A stretch of 64,000 bases of DNA from Sporobacter termitidis DSM 10068 (GTDB taxonomy: Bacteria > Bacillota > Clostridia > Oscillospirales > Oscillospiraceae). The stretch is taken from assembly GCF_900130065.1 (NCBI RefSeq), contig NZ_FQXV01000015.1, positions 1 to 64,000 on the forward strand, in the 5' to 3' direction. The notes beneath the pieces are model-generated. The model searched no databases and was not told where the DNA came from. It worked only from the letters and a program-made list of their open reading frames with translations. Numbering within the stretch: the stretch's first letter is position 1; every line of letters starts with the position of its first letter. The translations under genes and the position numbers were made by a program. Positions 39,283 to 48,948 of this stretch are shown piece by piece.

Positions 39283-39873
39283 TTAAACTCTTTTCTCCAA
39301 AATCCCGTCGATCAGGCCGTAGGCTTTGGCGTCGTCGGCCGACATGAAGAAGTCGCGTTCCATATCGGCGGCGATCCGCTCCGCGGGCTGGCCGGTGAGG
39401 TCGGCGTAGATGGCGTTCAGCTTCTGCTTCGTTTTTTCCATCCATCGGCTGTGGATCATGATATCGGTGGCCTGGCCCTGGATGCCGGAGGCGGAGGGCT
39501 GGTGGATCATGATCTCCGAGTTCGGCAGGGCAAACCGCTTGCCCTTCGTCCCGGACGCCAGAAGGAGAGAGGCGGCGCTGGCCGCCAGGCCGACGCAGAT
39601 GGTCGATACCTCGCATTTCAGGTAGCGCATCGTGTCAAAGATGGCAAAGGCCGAGGTGACCGAGCCGCCGGGGCTGTTGATATAAAACTGAATCTCCTTA
39701 TCGGGGTCCGAGGATTCCAGAAACAGCAGCTGCGCCACGATAAGGCTTGCCGTCTGGTCGCTGACCGGATCGTTCAGCATGATGATTCTGTCATTGAGAA
39801 GCCTCGAAAAGATGTCGTAGGAGCGCTCCCCGCGGGAGGTCTGCTCAATGACGACGGGTACAAGATTGCTCAT
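39283..39873 (-). CDS. clpP: ClpP-family serine protease subunit
   Basis: 196 residues. The catalytic triad is present: Ser in [12 protein letters not shown], His in MIHQPSAS and Asp in [12 protein letters not shown]. ClpP forms barrel-shaped tetradecamers that degrade proteins unfolded by ClpX or ClpC. The active-site strand differs from the usual GMAASMGAFLL, and it is not beside tig or clpX, so it may be a second, specialised ClpP. CGGAGG precedes the ATG; it follows an AraC-type regulator gene by 13 bases, an unusual partner. Confidence 0.9.
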   Translation of the reverse strand: MSNLVPVVIEQTSRGERSYDIFSRLLNDRIIMLNDPVSDQTASLIVAQLLFLESSDPDKEIQFYINSPGGSVTSAFAIFDTMRYLKCEVSTICVGLAASAASLLLASGTKGKRFALPNSEIMIHQPSASGIQGQATDIMIHSRWMEKTKQKLNAIYADLTGQPAERIAADMERDFFMSADDAKAYGLIDGILEKRV

Positions 39874-39886
39874 AAAACCTCCGAAA

Positions 39887-40276
39887 TTACGCCGCCCTGG
39901 CGCACATCGTCGTGCCGCCGGCGCCGTGATGATGCCCGATATGCCGCGCGGCCGTATGCTGCCGGCGGTACTCCTCGGGCGTCAGGCTGTAGATGCGCTT
40001 GAAAGCTCTTGTAAAGGCCTCGTGGGAGCCGTACTGGTACCGGAGCGCGATATCGAGAATCCTGTCCCCGGTCGTGGCGAGCTCAGCCGCCGCGCGGGCC
40101 ATGCGCCGCCTCCGGATATAGCTCGTGACGGACTCGCCCGTTTCCTGGCGGAAGAGCCTGTGGAAATGGTATTTGGACAAAAACGCGATCCCGGCCAGCT
40201 CCTCGAGCTCCAGCTTCCGGCTCAGATGGCGCTCGATATAGTCGAGCAGACGGCGGATGTCTTCCTTATGTTCCAT
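39887..40276 (-). CDS. Short AraC-family regulator (DNA-binding domain only)
   Basis: 129 residues, essentially just the two helix-turn-helix motifs of AraC proteins: [24 protein letters not shown] and [33 protein letters not shown]. There is no sensor domain, as in SoxS/MarA-like or Ada-like regulators. GAGGTG precedes the ATG. A His-rich tail (RHIGHHHG) could bind a metal. It probably forms an operon with clpP, suggesting that this protease gene is stress-regulated. Confidence 0.88.
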   Translation of the reverse strand: MEHKEDIRRLLDYIERHLSRKLELEELAGIAFLSKYHFHRLFRQETGESVTSYIRRRRMARAAAELATTGDRILDIALRYQYGSHEAFTRAFKRIYSLTPEEYRRQHTAARHIGHHHGAGGTTMCARAA

Positions 40277-40371
40277 CGAATCTACACCTCACTGTCTCCG
40301 ATTATACGGCGTGCCGCGGCGCGCCGTTTGATTATTTTTGCTGTTTTTACCGTCTCCGCGAAATAAGCCTG

Positions 40372-41166
40372 TCAGATGCCGAGCAGGCGCCGCGCGTTTT
40401 CACCGAGGATCAAAGCCTTTTCCCTGTCGCCCAGCGGGAGTGCCCGGAGGTGCTCCAGCTCGGTTTTCGCGTTGCTCCACGGGGAATCGGAGGCGAAGAG
40501 GACCTTGTCGGCCCCATGATTTTTAACGATCCGCAGAAATTGGTCCTGCGGGTAATACTCAAAGCCCATAGACGTGTCCAGATAGATATCCTTTCCCACA
40601 AGGTACCGTTCCACGTCGTCCCACTCGCCGTGGCCGCCGAAGTGGGCCGCGATAATGACGCCGCCCTTCATGGCGTCGACGATGTTGGCAAAGCGCTTGG
40701 GGCTCGATTTGAGCGGCCCCTTGTAGCCCGGATCGAACCCGGCGTGGTGCAGGAGAATGAGCCCGCGGCTCAGGGCGTAATCGTAAATCCGGAGCATCTC
40801 CGGCGTGTCGATGATGAAGTCCTGATATTCGCAGTGGAATTTAAGCCCCTTGAGCCCCAGGCTGACCACAAAGTCAATGTCCCGCTTATAGTCGTCGGTA
40901 TGCGGGTAGATGCCGCCGAAGGGGACGATTTTGTCCGAGCGGATGCTCGCGGCCCAGGTGTTCAGCGCGTAAAGCTGCTTTTGCTTTGTGATGACCGGCT
41001 GGACGACCGAGACGTCCACGCCGCTTGTGGCCATGTGCGCCAGAAGACCGGAAACCGTGGCGTCCGTGACGGGCCTGAACGCCCCGTCGATATTTTCAAC
41101 CAGAGCGCCGAGAGCGCGCTGGGCCAGCGCATCGGGAAAGACGTGGGTATGAAAATCAATGAGCAT
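40372..41166 (-). CDS. Amidohydrolase (TIM-barrel, PF04909-like)
   Basis: 264 residues. Metal site marks: DFHTHVF (HxH), KFHCEYQDF, LLHHAGFD, AHFGGH and LFASDSPW (last Asp). The family includes decarboxylases and hydrolases of aromatic or lactone substrates, such as ACMSD-like enzymes. GGAGGAG precedes the ATG; the start overlaps the stop of the DHHW gene by 11 bases, so it is translated from the polymer-acetylation operon. Why an amidohydrolase belongs there is unclear; it may just be hitch-hiking. Confidence 0.88.
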   Translation of the reverse strand: MLIDFHTHVFPDALAQRALGALVENIDGAFRPVTDATVSGLLAHMATSGVDVSVVQPVITKQKQLYALNTWAASIRSDKIVPFGGIYPHTDDYKRDIDFVVSLGLKGLKFHCEYQDFIIDTPEMLRIYDYALSRGLILLHHAGFDPGYKGPLKSSPKRFANIVDAMKGGVIIAAHFGGHGEWDDVERYLVGKDIYLDTSMGFEYYPQDQFLRIVKNHGADKVLFASDSPWSNAKTELEHLRALPLGDREKALILGENARRLLGI

Positions 41167-42376
41167 TATATTCTCCTCCGGGTATCGTTAGAACATTGCC
41201 GTTCCCGTCGGAGGACAGGAGCACGGAATAATCGCGCAAAAGAATGACGACGTCCGGCTTGTAGTCCCGCACGTAGTCCGCCAGGGACCCGGCGGTATAA
41301 GACCGCAGGTCGAGGGAGCGCATTTCGTTGAAGCCGGTGTATAAAAGGGTTTCCACGGCGTTGGTGTAGCTGTCGCCGCAGATGAGGACATTGGGGAGGT
41401 CCGGGCGGTCTGTTTTGATGACGGTCTCGCCCACGTCGCCGCCCATGTAGACGGTGTAGCTCACGGTGTCCCAGGTGTTCTGCGGCAGCGCGTAGACCTG
41501 GGGCGCCCCGTCCTTGCCGTCGTCGGTCCGCGTGAACGGGATGTCCTTTTTGAGAACGGCGATTTTGAGCTTTTCATCCGTGGGGAGCATATTGAAAATT
41601 TCGCGCCCCCGGGAGCCGATAAACGGGTTCTCCACGGTTTTGACGGTGATATCGTCAGGGGAGAGGATGGGCAGCGCCAGCCGGTCGTCCGTGTTGAGGC
41701 GCTCCATGATCGTCCTGTAGGTGGCGAACGCGCCGTCAAAGGTGTAGTGATGGTCGGTGGAGGAGAACATACCCGCCGGGCGGCCCATCGCGTCGAAGAC
41801 GTCGCCCATGTCGATGAGCTTTAACCCGCGCGAGGACATGTCCGCCTTGAAGCTGGCGAGCGCCGCGGCCGTAAACGCCGCCTGGCTGTTCAGGTAGGCG
41901 GGATAATCGCCGCTGAAATACGCCGTCTGGCCCGGTACGGCCACATAGTAAAAGACGCCGCCGTTTTCCGCGACGATCTGATTGAACGTCTCCAGGCTGT
42001 CGGTCATTTTTTGCGAATCCTCGGCGATTTCTTCGAGGTCGACCGGCTTGTAGGCGTTGTAGCTGAGCAGCAGCCTGTCCGTGACGACGATGTTGTTGAC
42101 GACGGGGCGCTTTATGACAAACAGGTCGAGATACGTGGCGGTTTTCAGCAGCGTCTCGCGGCCCGCCGCGTGGTCCTTGAGGTACGATTCCCAGCCGGAA
42201 AACCAGCTGCCGTTCCAAAGCGACTGGCGGCTTAAATCAGGGACGGCGGCCAGCGTCCTGTTTTCAAAATACGAGGCGTTGTCCTTCGGCTTGACGACGG
42301 TGACGGCCATGCCGATGAACAGAAAACCAAGAAAGCACAGCATAAAAAGGATATTCACGGTTTTTTGCAGCTTCAT
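41156..42376 (-). CDS. DHHW-family protein (AlgX/AlgJ-like acetyl-transfer partner)
   Basis: 406 residues. One N-terminal membrane anchor (about 8-28), then an extracytoplasmic SGNH-like domain with the DHHW/AlgJ signature STDHHYTFDGA, the Ser block LICGDSYTNAVE and NRTLAAVPDL near the start. Such proteins take an acetyl group delivered by an MBOAT protein and place it on a surface polysaccharide. GGGAGGGA precedes the ATG, 15 bases after the MBOAT gene. Target polymer unknown. Confidence 0.9.
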   Translation of the reverse strand: MKLQKTVNILFMLCFLGFLFIGMAVTVVKPKDNASYFENRTLAAVPDLSRQSLWNGSWFSGWESYLKDHAAGRETLLKTATYLDLFVIKRPVVNNIVVTDRLLLSYNAYKPVDLEEIAEDSQKMTDSLETFNQIVAENGGVFYYVAVPGQTAYFSGDYPAYLNSQAAFTAAALASFKADMSSRGLKLIDMGDVFDAMGRPAGMFSSTDHHYTFDGAFATYRTIMERLNTDDRLALPILSPDDITVKTVENPFIGSRGREIFNMLPTDEKLKIAVLKKDIPFTRTDDGKDGAPQVYALPQNTWDTVSYTVYMGGDVGETVIKTDRPDLPNVLICGDSYTNAVETLLYTGFNEMRSLDLRSYTAGSLADYVRDYKPDVVILLRDYSVLLSSDGNGNVLTIPGGEYNAH

Positions 42377-42391
42377 ACAGCAGTCCCTCCC

Positions 42392-43813
42392 TTAGAATCT
42401 GAAGTAAATAAACGGGTTAAACGAGCCGACGACAAGCTTCAGATAGGAAAAGGCCAGCAGCACGAGCCCGAGGAGCCTGGGCCCCCATAAAAGCAGCTGC
42501 CGCGAGACCGGCGCCCGATGCTTTTCCAGAAAGCTCCGCAGGGTGTTTTTGACGGGCGTTACCGCGATGACAGAGACGATGAGCTCGGGCCAGTATTCCT
42601 TTAAAAGATACAGCGTCTGCCCATCCGCGGCGCCCGTCACGCCGAGGCCGAACATGGCGCCCAGGTACGACACCACCTGCGGGAGGCTCTCGGCCCGGAA
42701 CAATACCCAGCTCAAAACAACGATCAGCATCGTATAGATATGGCGGAGGGCGGCGGGGGCCTTTGCCAAACGCTTTCCCCAGACGAATTTCTCGCCCAGC
42801 AGCAGGACGCAGAACCACAGGCCCCAGAAAATGAAGTTCCACGCCGCCCCATGCCAGAAGCCCGTCAAAAACCAGACGATGACGATGTTGCGGATATTTT
42901 TGAGCCTTGAGCACCTGTTGCCGCCCAGCGGGATATAGACGTAATCCCGAAACCAGGACGTCAGCGAAATGTGCCAGCGCTGCCAGAACTCCGTGACCGA
43001 TTTGGCGATATACGGATAATTGAAGTTTTCCAGAAAGTGAAAGCCGAACATCCGCCCAAGGCCCAGCGCCATGTCGGAATAGGCTGAAAAATCAAAATAA
43101 ATCTGCCCGGTGTACGCCAGCGCGCCCAGCCAGGAAAAGCTCGTGGACAGGGCCCCGGCCTCCGTGCCGAACGCCTTGTCGGCGATGATCCCCAGCGTGT
43201 TTGCCAGCAGCATCTTTTTGGCCAGGCCGAAGACAAAGCGCATGGCGCCCTCGGAGAAGTCCGTCAGATTCTCGTGCCGCTGGCCCAGCTTGTCCGAAAC
43301 TGTGGCGTAGCGGACGATCGGGCCGGCCACCAGCTGCGGAAACAGGGAGATATACAGCGCGATGCGCAGCGGGTTTTTCATCGGCTTGGCGGTGCCCCGG
43401 TACACGTCGATAATATAGCTCAGCCCGTGGAACGTGAAAAACGAGATACCGATGGGCAGCGTGACGTCGGGGACGGGCAGGCCGGTGCCGAGCGCGTTGA
43501 GCGATTCGGCGAAAAACCTGGAGTACTTGAACCAGCCCAGAAGGCCCAGGCCGAGGACGACGGCCGCCACGAGAAAAAACCGCCGTGTTTTATCGCTGTG
43601 CCCCTCGGCGACAAAAAGCCCGCAGACATAGTTGATGGCAATGGACACGAGCATCAGTATCAGGAACCTCGGCCCGCCGTAGGCGTAAAAGAAAAGGCTG
43701 AAGCCAAGGAGCACGAAGTTCCGGACCTCGCGATACCGGCGCGGCACGATATAGTAGACGATCAGGAGGGCGGGCAGAAAGAAAAACAGAAAGCCGATAC
43801 TCGAAAAAACCAT
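42392..43813 (-). CDS. MBOAT O-acyltransferase (AlgI/DltB-like)
   Basis: 473 residues, about eleven transmembrane helices. The MBOAT active-site His is in LTGFWHGAAWNFIFWG; FDFSAYSDMALGLGRMFGF and FNYPYIAKSVTEFWQRWHISL match AlgI/PatA. It carries acetyl groups across the membrane for transfer by the DHHW partner encoded next. The start is the ATG with TTGGAG before it; a TTG four codons upstream (43825) would place the ribosome site inside the gene. Forms an operon with the DHHW and amidohydrolase genes. Confidence 0.92.
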   Translation of the reverse strand: MVFSSIGFLFFFLPALLIVYYIVPRRYREVRNFVLLGFSLFFYAYGGPRFLILMLVSIAINYVCGLFVAEGHSDKTRRFFLVAAVVLGLGLLGWFKYSRFFAESLNALGTGLPVPDVTLPIGISFFTFHGLSYIIDVYRGTAKPMKNPLRIALYISLFPQLVAGPIVRYATVSDKLGQRHENLTDFSEGAMRFVFGLAKKMLLANTLGIIADKAFGTEAGALSTSFSWLGALAYTGQIYFDFSAYSDMALGLGRMFGFHFLENFNYPYIAKSVTEFWQRWHISLTSWFRDYVYIPLGGNRCSRLKNIRNIVIVWFLTGFWHGAAWNFIFWGLWFCVLLLGEKFVWGKRLAKAPAALRHIYTMLIVVLSWVLFRAESLPQVVSYLGAMFGLGVTGAADGQTLYLLKEYWPELIVSVIAVTPVKNTLRSFLEKHRAPVSRQLLLWGPRLLGLVLLAFSYLKLVVGSFNPFIYFRF

Positions 43814-43968
43814 ATTTTTCTCCAATGAAGTAGTTAAAAGGCATGTCCGCTAATCCTTGAGTATAAGCGCTCCCTCAAAATATGTCAATCCGCGTCGAAC
43901 CGTTCGCTCTCAATAAAAAATCATAACGAACGATAGATAAGTTTAATGTATAACTACAAAAAATCCAC

Positions 43969-45615
43969 TTACGGCAAGGGTTCTCCGAGCTCCAGATAGC
44001 CGTACCCGCCCTCCTCCCAGGTATAGCCGAGATATGTGCCGTCCGGCTCGTACAGCGCGTACGTCTCCGCAGCGGCCGGCACGGCCAGGACCTGGGTCAT
44101 CGTCTCATCGCCGTCGTAGAGGTAGAGCACGTCGAAATTCGACAGGCGTCTGGACGCGCAGTTCCAGGGGAAGTACATCGGGTTTTCCGGCAGCGGCGCC
44201 ACGTCCGGGATATTCGGGCCGGCCAGCCACTCCAGCGCGCCGTGGAGCGCCCAGTCGCTCTCCGTTACCCCGTGGATATGCTCGTGGTAATAGTAGTTCT
44301 GATCGTCCAGATAGCTCGGCTCCAGGTGCAGGATGCCGACGTTCAGGTCCCTGTGCAGGTTTCCGTCCTTTTTCAGCGTGCCTGTCAGGACGGCGGCGAC
44401 CTCCTGATCCTTCTGCGTCGTCGCCTTATAATCGTGCACCTCGCTGACGGCGGCCACGGAGAAAATGACCGCCAGGGCCGCCGCCACGCCCGCCACAGCC
44501 GTCCCCGCACTTTTGAGCCGCGAGAAAATAAGCCTGCACGCGATATCCGCCATGAGCGCGATGCCGCAATAGGAGGCCACCGTACCGCGCAGGGACAGCC
44601 AGCTGTTTGAGATAAAAAAGAATATGGCGAGCGGCGCGGCGGCCAGGAGAAGGCCGGCAATAAGTCCCTTGCCGGGCGCTTTCAGCGGTCCTTCGCCGTG
44701 CCTCGTGCTGAAAAACAGGAGCGCTGCCAGAACGGCAATGTCGATAATGTAGAAGATATTCCTGCCCCCAGCGAGTATTTGCGCACCGCGATAAAAGCCC
44801 TTGACAGTCGTATAGAAGCCGCCGGCCGCAAAAGCGTCCGCCACCTGCCTGAGGACGCCGGGCAGATAGGTTTTCCAATAATACACGCTCGTCGGCGGGA
44901 CCAGCGATATCCGCGCGGCGTAGACCTCGCTGGCCGGCAGCAGGCCCATGAGCAGCGCGTAGACCCCGGCGCTCACAAAGGAAAAGAGCCCCCAGAGCGG
45001 GCGGTGCCCCGGCGCATGGCGGTGCAGAAAAGCCACGATCAGCACCGACGCGACAGAAAATATCAGTATCTGCTCATAGAAGCCGCATGCCACCAGCTGC
45101 AGGAGCATGTACAGGACAAGCGTGTATTTCTTCCCGCCGGCGCACCATTTTTCAAACCACAGCAGCGCGGCGGCGGCAAAAAACAGGCCGACGACGATCC
45201 GCGTGGCGGCGGACATCCAGTAGACGCCCTCCAAGCCCAGCGGTAAAAGCGCATATACCACGAGAAAAACATTCCCAACGCCAAAATGCCGCGCCCAGAC
45301 CCACCGGAGCATCAGCGCGGAGGCGGCATACAGCGCCGACATCAGCAGAACGCCCAAAAGCATGTTGTCAAAAAACAGGGACCAAAAGTATACGTCCAGG
45401 ATGCCGGCCACAGGCCTGTCGGCCAGCATACCGGCGCGCAGCAGGTCGGAGAGTGAATCGAGCCCGCCGACGGTCAGGTTGTGGAACTGAATATAATCGT
45501 CCAGCTGATAAAAATAGCGAAAACCGTCACAGCAGTACCTGATAAAAATGAGGGCGAAGACAACGCAGAAAAGCGCCAGATAGCTTTCGGCATATCTGGC
45601 CCTGATTCTTTCCAT
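43969..45615 (-). CDS. Polytopic membrane protein, GT-C glycosyltransferase-like
   Basis: 548 residues. Around 11-13 hydrophobic helices, then a soluble C-terminal extracytoplasmic domain (about 440-548). The first loop holds an acidic pair, FYQLDDYIQFHN, at a place where GT-C enzymes keep their catalytic acids, followed by ADRPV. I do not recognise a named family. It could transfer a lipid-linked sugar to a surface polymer; position next to the acetylation operon fits. Ribosome site weak (GTGTGAG); the ATG at 45615 is preferred to a TTG two codons upstream. Confidence 0.65.
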   Translation of the reverse strand: MERIRARYAESYLALFCVVFALIFIRYCCDGFRYFYQLDDYIQFHNLTVGGLDSLSDLLRAGMLADRPVAGILDVYFWSLFFDNMLLGVLLMSALYAASALMLRWVWARHFGVGNVFLVVYALLPLGLEGVYWMSAATRIVVGLFFAAAALLWFEKWCAGGKKYTLVLYMLLQLVACGFYEQILIFSVASVLIVAFLHRHAPGHRPLWGLFSFVSAGVYALLMGLLPASEVYAARISLVPPTSVYYWKTYLPGVLRQVADAFAAGGFYTTVKGFYRGAQILAGGRNIFYIIDIAVLAALLFFSTRHGEGPLKAPGKGLIAGLLLAAAPLAIFFFISNSWLSLRGTVASYCGIALMADIACRLIFSRLKSAGTAVAGVAAALAVIFSVAAVSEVHDYKATTQKDQEVAAVLTGTLKKDGNLHRDLNVGILHLEPSYLDDQNYYYHEHIHGVTESDWALHGALEWLAGPNIPDVAPLPENPMYFPWNCASRRLSNFDVLYLYDGDETMTQVLAVPAAAETYALYEPDGTYLGYTWEEGGYGYLELGEPLP

Positions 45616-45760
45616 AAGCAAAACTCACACCCGTTCGTCCGGCGGCAGCTTTAAGCCGCCTGGCCGCCAACACTGTCGATCGAGACGATCACGTATGAGA
45701 TTCTGCCCTGATTGTACGAGGCGTAAAAGCAAACGGGACAACATTTCCGCACAGCCGCCG

Positions 45761-46378
45761 TCAAGTAAAGTGTGATTTCGCGCCGCTCCAGAACGATTCC
45801 CAGATGCTTTCGGCCGTGTTGACGTCATAGCCGGAGACCAGCATCCAGTCGAGATAGCCCTGAATGAATATGGTATACGACAGGAAGAAAGCGTCAAGCC
45901 TCTCCTCGTTTAAGAATTTCGGATAGCGCGCGCGCAGAATCCGGCCGAGCTCCGTCATCAGCACTCTGTCGAATTTCCATCCGCTGTTTTCAAGTATATC
46001 TTTGAATTCGTCGTTTATGTCCAGGAGATACGTCCTTTTCCACAGCAGCAGCCTGTCGCGGCGGGAAAGAAAAACCATAAGCCGCATAAAAACAAATTTC
46101 AGCAGCATATCGGTCGGCTTTTCCCGGTATTCGGTCAGGATCAGGCTGATTTCATTGTTGAGCTGTGCGGCCTGGTCCTTGAGCACATTGAGGACGATTT
46201 CATTTTTGCTTTTAAAGTGTGAATAGAGGGATTGCTTTTTCAGGCCGAGGGCATCGGCGATGTTCTCCATTGACGTCTCGTGAAATCCCTTACTGGCAAA
46301 TAAACGAAAAGCGATATTCAAAATATCCCTCTTTGTTACCATTTTGCCTCCTTTTCGCGGAAAAGCATCATTTGGCAA
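45761..46378 (-). CDS. TetR-family regulator
   Basis: 205 residues. Helix-turn-helix TSMENIADALGLKKQSLYSHFKSKNEIVLNVL (about 33-64). The ligand domain is aromatic-rich (FLSYTIFIQGYLDWM). The start is placed at the first ATG (GAAAAGGAGGCAAA lies closer to the Met 12 codons downstream, MVTKRDILNIAFRLFASKG, which is a good alternative start at 46342). It is divergent from cheW; twin TTTTATTATAAAT sequences in the interval may be its operators. Target unknown. Confidence 0.85.
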   Translation of the reverse strand: MPNDAFPRKGGKMVTKRDILNIAFRLFASKGFHETSMENIADALGLKKQSLYSHFKSKNEIVLNVLKDQAAQLNNEISLILTEYREKPTDMLLKFVFMRLMVFLSRRDRLLLWKRTYLLDINDEFKDILENSGWKFDRVLMTELGRILRARYPKFLNEERLDAFFLSYTIFIQGYLDWMLVSGYDVNTAESIWESFWSGAKSHFT

Positions 46379-46407
46379 AGCGCTTGGCTAAAATGTGCAA
46401 TAAACTA

Positions 46408-46465
46408 TTTTATTATAAATAATCTTCATATTCAATGCCATAATTTGATCTGTTTTATTATAAAT
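46408..46465. promoter_or_regulatory. Paired TTTTATTATAAAT sequences between tetR and cheW
   Basis: The identical 13-mer occurs at 46408-46420 and 46453-46465, 45 bp apart (about four helical turns). Each is a good operator candidate for the divergent TetR, though AT-rich promoter sequence could look similar. Confidence 0.45.
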
Positions 46466-46565
46466 TTGCAAAATACCCAAAAAAATATTAATTAATCGGA
46501 AAAATATCGCGAAATAGAAAGTGAGTACGAACGGTCGTCAGTATTTTATAAAGGAGTGTGAGATA

Positions 46566-47054
46566 TTGGATATCACGGAAAATCAGAGCGAAATGGCAGA
46601 AGAAGTACAAGGAGGGAGGCTGCTGACTTTTTTTATCGGCGACGTTACATACGGCATCGACATGCATCATATTACCGAGATCGTCGGCCTGCAGGCGGTG
46701 ACGGAGGTACCGGACATGCCCGTTTTTATGAAGGGCATTATCAACCTGCGCGGCAAGATCATTCCGGTCATGGACATCCGGCTCAGGTTCGGCATTGAAG
46801 AGCGGGCATACAATGACAGGACGTGCTTTATTGTTATCGATATCTCGGGTACACCGGTCGGCCTCATTGTGGACAGCGTCTCTGAGGTTATGGCTGTTCC
46901 GCCTGGGGAGATCGCCGCTGTCCCGCCGGCAGGCGCGGGAAAAAGCAACAGATATGTAAAAAGCATCGGAAAAACAGGCAGCGGCGTCGTGCTCATTCTG
47001 GACTGCGAAAGGCTGTTCGCGGAAGACGAACTGCTGCGGCTGGCAAATTTGTAG
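46566..47054 (+). CDS. cheW: CheW-like chemotaxis coupling protein
   Basis: 162 residues of the CheW fold: LLTFFIGDVTYGIDMHHITEIVG, the conserved MKGIINLRGKIIPVMDIRLRFG and LIVDSVSEVMAVP. CheW links chemoreceptors to the CheA kinase. The TTG start is chosen because AAGGAG lies nine bases upstream; a GTG 45 bases earlier (46521) has no ribosome site. Followed 28 bases later by a chemoreceptor gene, so the two form a receptor-adaptor pair. CheA is not in this window. Confidence 0.92.
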   Translation: MDITENQSEMAEEVQGGRLLTFFIGDVTYGIDMHHITEIVGLQAVTEVPDMPVFMKGIINLRGKIIPVMDIRLRFGIEERAYNDRTCFIVIDISGTPVGLIVDSVSEVMAVPPGEIAAVPPAGAGKSNRYVKSIGKTGSGVVLILDCERLFAEDELLRLANL

Positions 47055-47082
47055 TGCAATGAAATATAGTGGGGTATGAGTT

Positions 47083-48882
47083 ATGAGTTGGTTCAAAAAT
47101 TTAAAAATATCAAAAAAGCTGATTACTGGTTTTTTGGTCGTAGCAATTATTGCGGCCATCGTTGGCAGCATCGGCATTATCAACATACTGTCAATAAAAA
47201 ATGAAGACAGCGCGATGTATTCGGAAGAAGCCTTGGGGCTACAATATTCCGGCGCTACCGCCGTTAATTTCATGCAGCTGAGATACTTCATACTAAAGGC
47301 GTCGACTATTGGCAATTCCAGCAGCGATGAACAGGATGTCATTACGAATATTCAGGCGTACGAAAAAGAGACCGGCGACAGTTTTAATAAATTTAAAACC
47401 GATATTTCTTTTGGCAATAATGATGTAAATGCCTTATTGCAGGAAATCAGTACAAACTGGGACGGCTATCAAAAGAATATTGAGCAAGTTATTCAGTACA
47501 TCAATGCCGACCAGAATCAAAAAGCAACTGAATTAATAAATTCCGCGATGGCACCGATCGGCACGGCCTTAAGGGACGACTATCTGAAGCTGATGCAGCT
47601 CGTCGCGGATGAGGCATCCGCAAAAGCGGACAACAATGCGCTGCTGGCACAGAACTCGATTATCATTATGATTATCGTCGTTGTCGCGGCCGTCGCAATT
47701 GCCGTTCTACTGGGTATATATATTGCAAATATAATTGGTAAGCCGGTACAAAAGATGGCGGCGCTGGGGAACCTGCTGTCCAAGGGAGATATTGAAATCG
47801 ACACTGTTCTCGAGAGCAAAGACTATCTGCTGAAACAACGGAAGGATGAAGTTGGCGCGCTGGCCCTGGCGTTTCACGAGCTGATCGCCGCGACGAGACA
47901 GCAGGTCGACGCGATACAGAAGCTTTCCGACGGCGACCTGACGATCCAGTTCACGCTGGCGTCCGACAAGGATGTGCTCGGAAAAGGGCTCATTGCGCTG
48001 ACGGAAAACCTGAACGGCCTCATTGGCTCGATCATGACGGCGTCCGACCAGGTGACATCCGGGGCCGGGATGGTGTCGCACTCCAGCATGTCCCTGTCTC
48101 AGGGCGCCACGGAACAGGCCAGCTCCGTCGAGGAGCTGACGGCGTCTCTGGACGAAATTGCCACGCAGACGGGTATGAACGCGCAGAACGCCACCAAGGC
48201 CAGCGGCCTGGCCCGTGAGGCCCACGAAAACGCCTCGGCCGGCAACGCGGAGATGGGGGAGATGCTCAAGGCGATGGGGGAGATCAGCGCGTCCTCCGCC
48301 AGCATCAATAAAATCATCAAGGTCATCGACGATATCGCGTTCCAGACGAATATTCTGGCCCTGAACGCCGCCGTCGAGGCCGCCCGCGCCGGCCAGCACG
48401 GCAAGGGCTTTGCCGTCGTGGCCGAGGAGGTCAGGACCCTCGCGGCACGGTCCGCCGACGCCGCAAGAGAGACGACGGACCTCATCGAGGACTCCATCAA
48501 AAAGGTAGAGGCGGGCACGAAGATCGCCAACGAGACAGCCGGCGCTCTCAAGCAGATCGTGGAGCAGGTGGACAAGGCGGCGGATCTCGTCCATTCCATT
48601 GCCACAGCCTCCACCGAGCAGGCTGCGGGCGTCGAGCAGATCAATCAGGGCATCGCGCAGGTTTCGCAGGTGGTGCAGACGAACGCCGCCACGGCGGAGG
48701 AAAGCGCGGCCGCCAGCGAGGAGCTCTCCGCGCAGGCGGAGCGGCTGAGGGAAACTATCAGCATTTTCAAAATAAAAGACGCCGCCGACAGCATCCGCGC
48801 GGCGGCGCCTCAAAACCTGGCAAGGCCGGCCCTTGGCCGGCCCCAGATTGCCCTGACCGGCAGCGGCATGGGCAAATACTGA
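47083..48882 (+). CDS. Methyl-accepting chemotaxis protein
   Basis: 599 residues. TM1 (about 14-34), a four-helix-bundle sensor (4HB_MCP-type, 35-187), TM2 (about 188-212), HAMP, then the long signalling domain; the hairpin tip reads IDDIAFQTNILALNAAVEAARAGQHGKGFAVVAEEVR, the universal receptor signature. It works with the CheW encoded just before. Ligand unknown. The mature C-terminus is Ala/Pro-rich, without the NWETF pentapeptide of enteric receptors. A strong terminator follows. Confidence 0.95.
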   Translation: MSWFKNLKISKKLITGFLVVAIIAAIVGSIGIINILSIKNEDSAMYSEEALGLQYSGATAVNFMQLRYFILKASTIGNSSSDEQDVITNIQAYEKETGDSFNKFKTDISFGNNDVNALLQEISTNWDGYQKNIEQVIQYINADQNQKATELINSAMAPIGTALRDDYLKLMQLVADEASAKADNNALLAQNSIIIMIIVVVAAVAIAVLLGIYIANIIGKPVQKMAALGNLLSKGDIEIDTVLESKDYLLKQRKDEVGALALAFHELIAATRQQVDAIQKLSDGDLTIQFTLASDKDVLGKGLIALTENLNGLIGSIMTASDQVTSGAGMVSHSSMSLSQGATEQASSVEELTASLDEIATQTGMNAQNATKASGLAREAHENASAGNAEMGEMLKAMGEISASSASINKIIKVIDDIAFQTNILALNAAVEAARAGQHGKGFAVVAEEVRTLAARSADAARETTDLIEDSIKKVEAGTKIANETAGALKQIVEQVDKAADLVHSIATASTEQAAGVEQINQGIAQVSQVVQTNAATAEESAAASEELSAQAERLRETISIFKIKDAADSIRAAAPQNLARPALGRPQIALTGSGMGKY

Positions 48883-48908
48883 GCACGGTAACCGGCGCCA
48901 TACATACC

Positions 48909-48948
48909 CTTCGGGGCGGCAGAAAGCCGCCCCGAAGCTTTATCTTGC
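48909..48948 (+). terminator. Terminator of the cheW-mcp operon
   Basis: CTTCGGGGCGGC (48909-48920), loop AGAAA, GCCGCCCCGAAG (48926-48937), then CTTTATCTTG. Confidence 0.88.
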
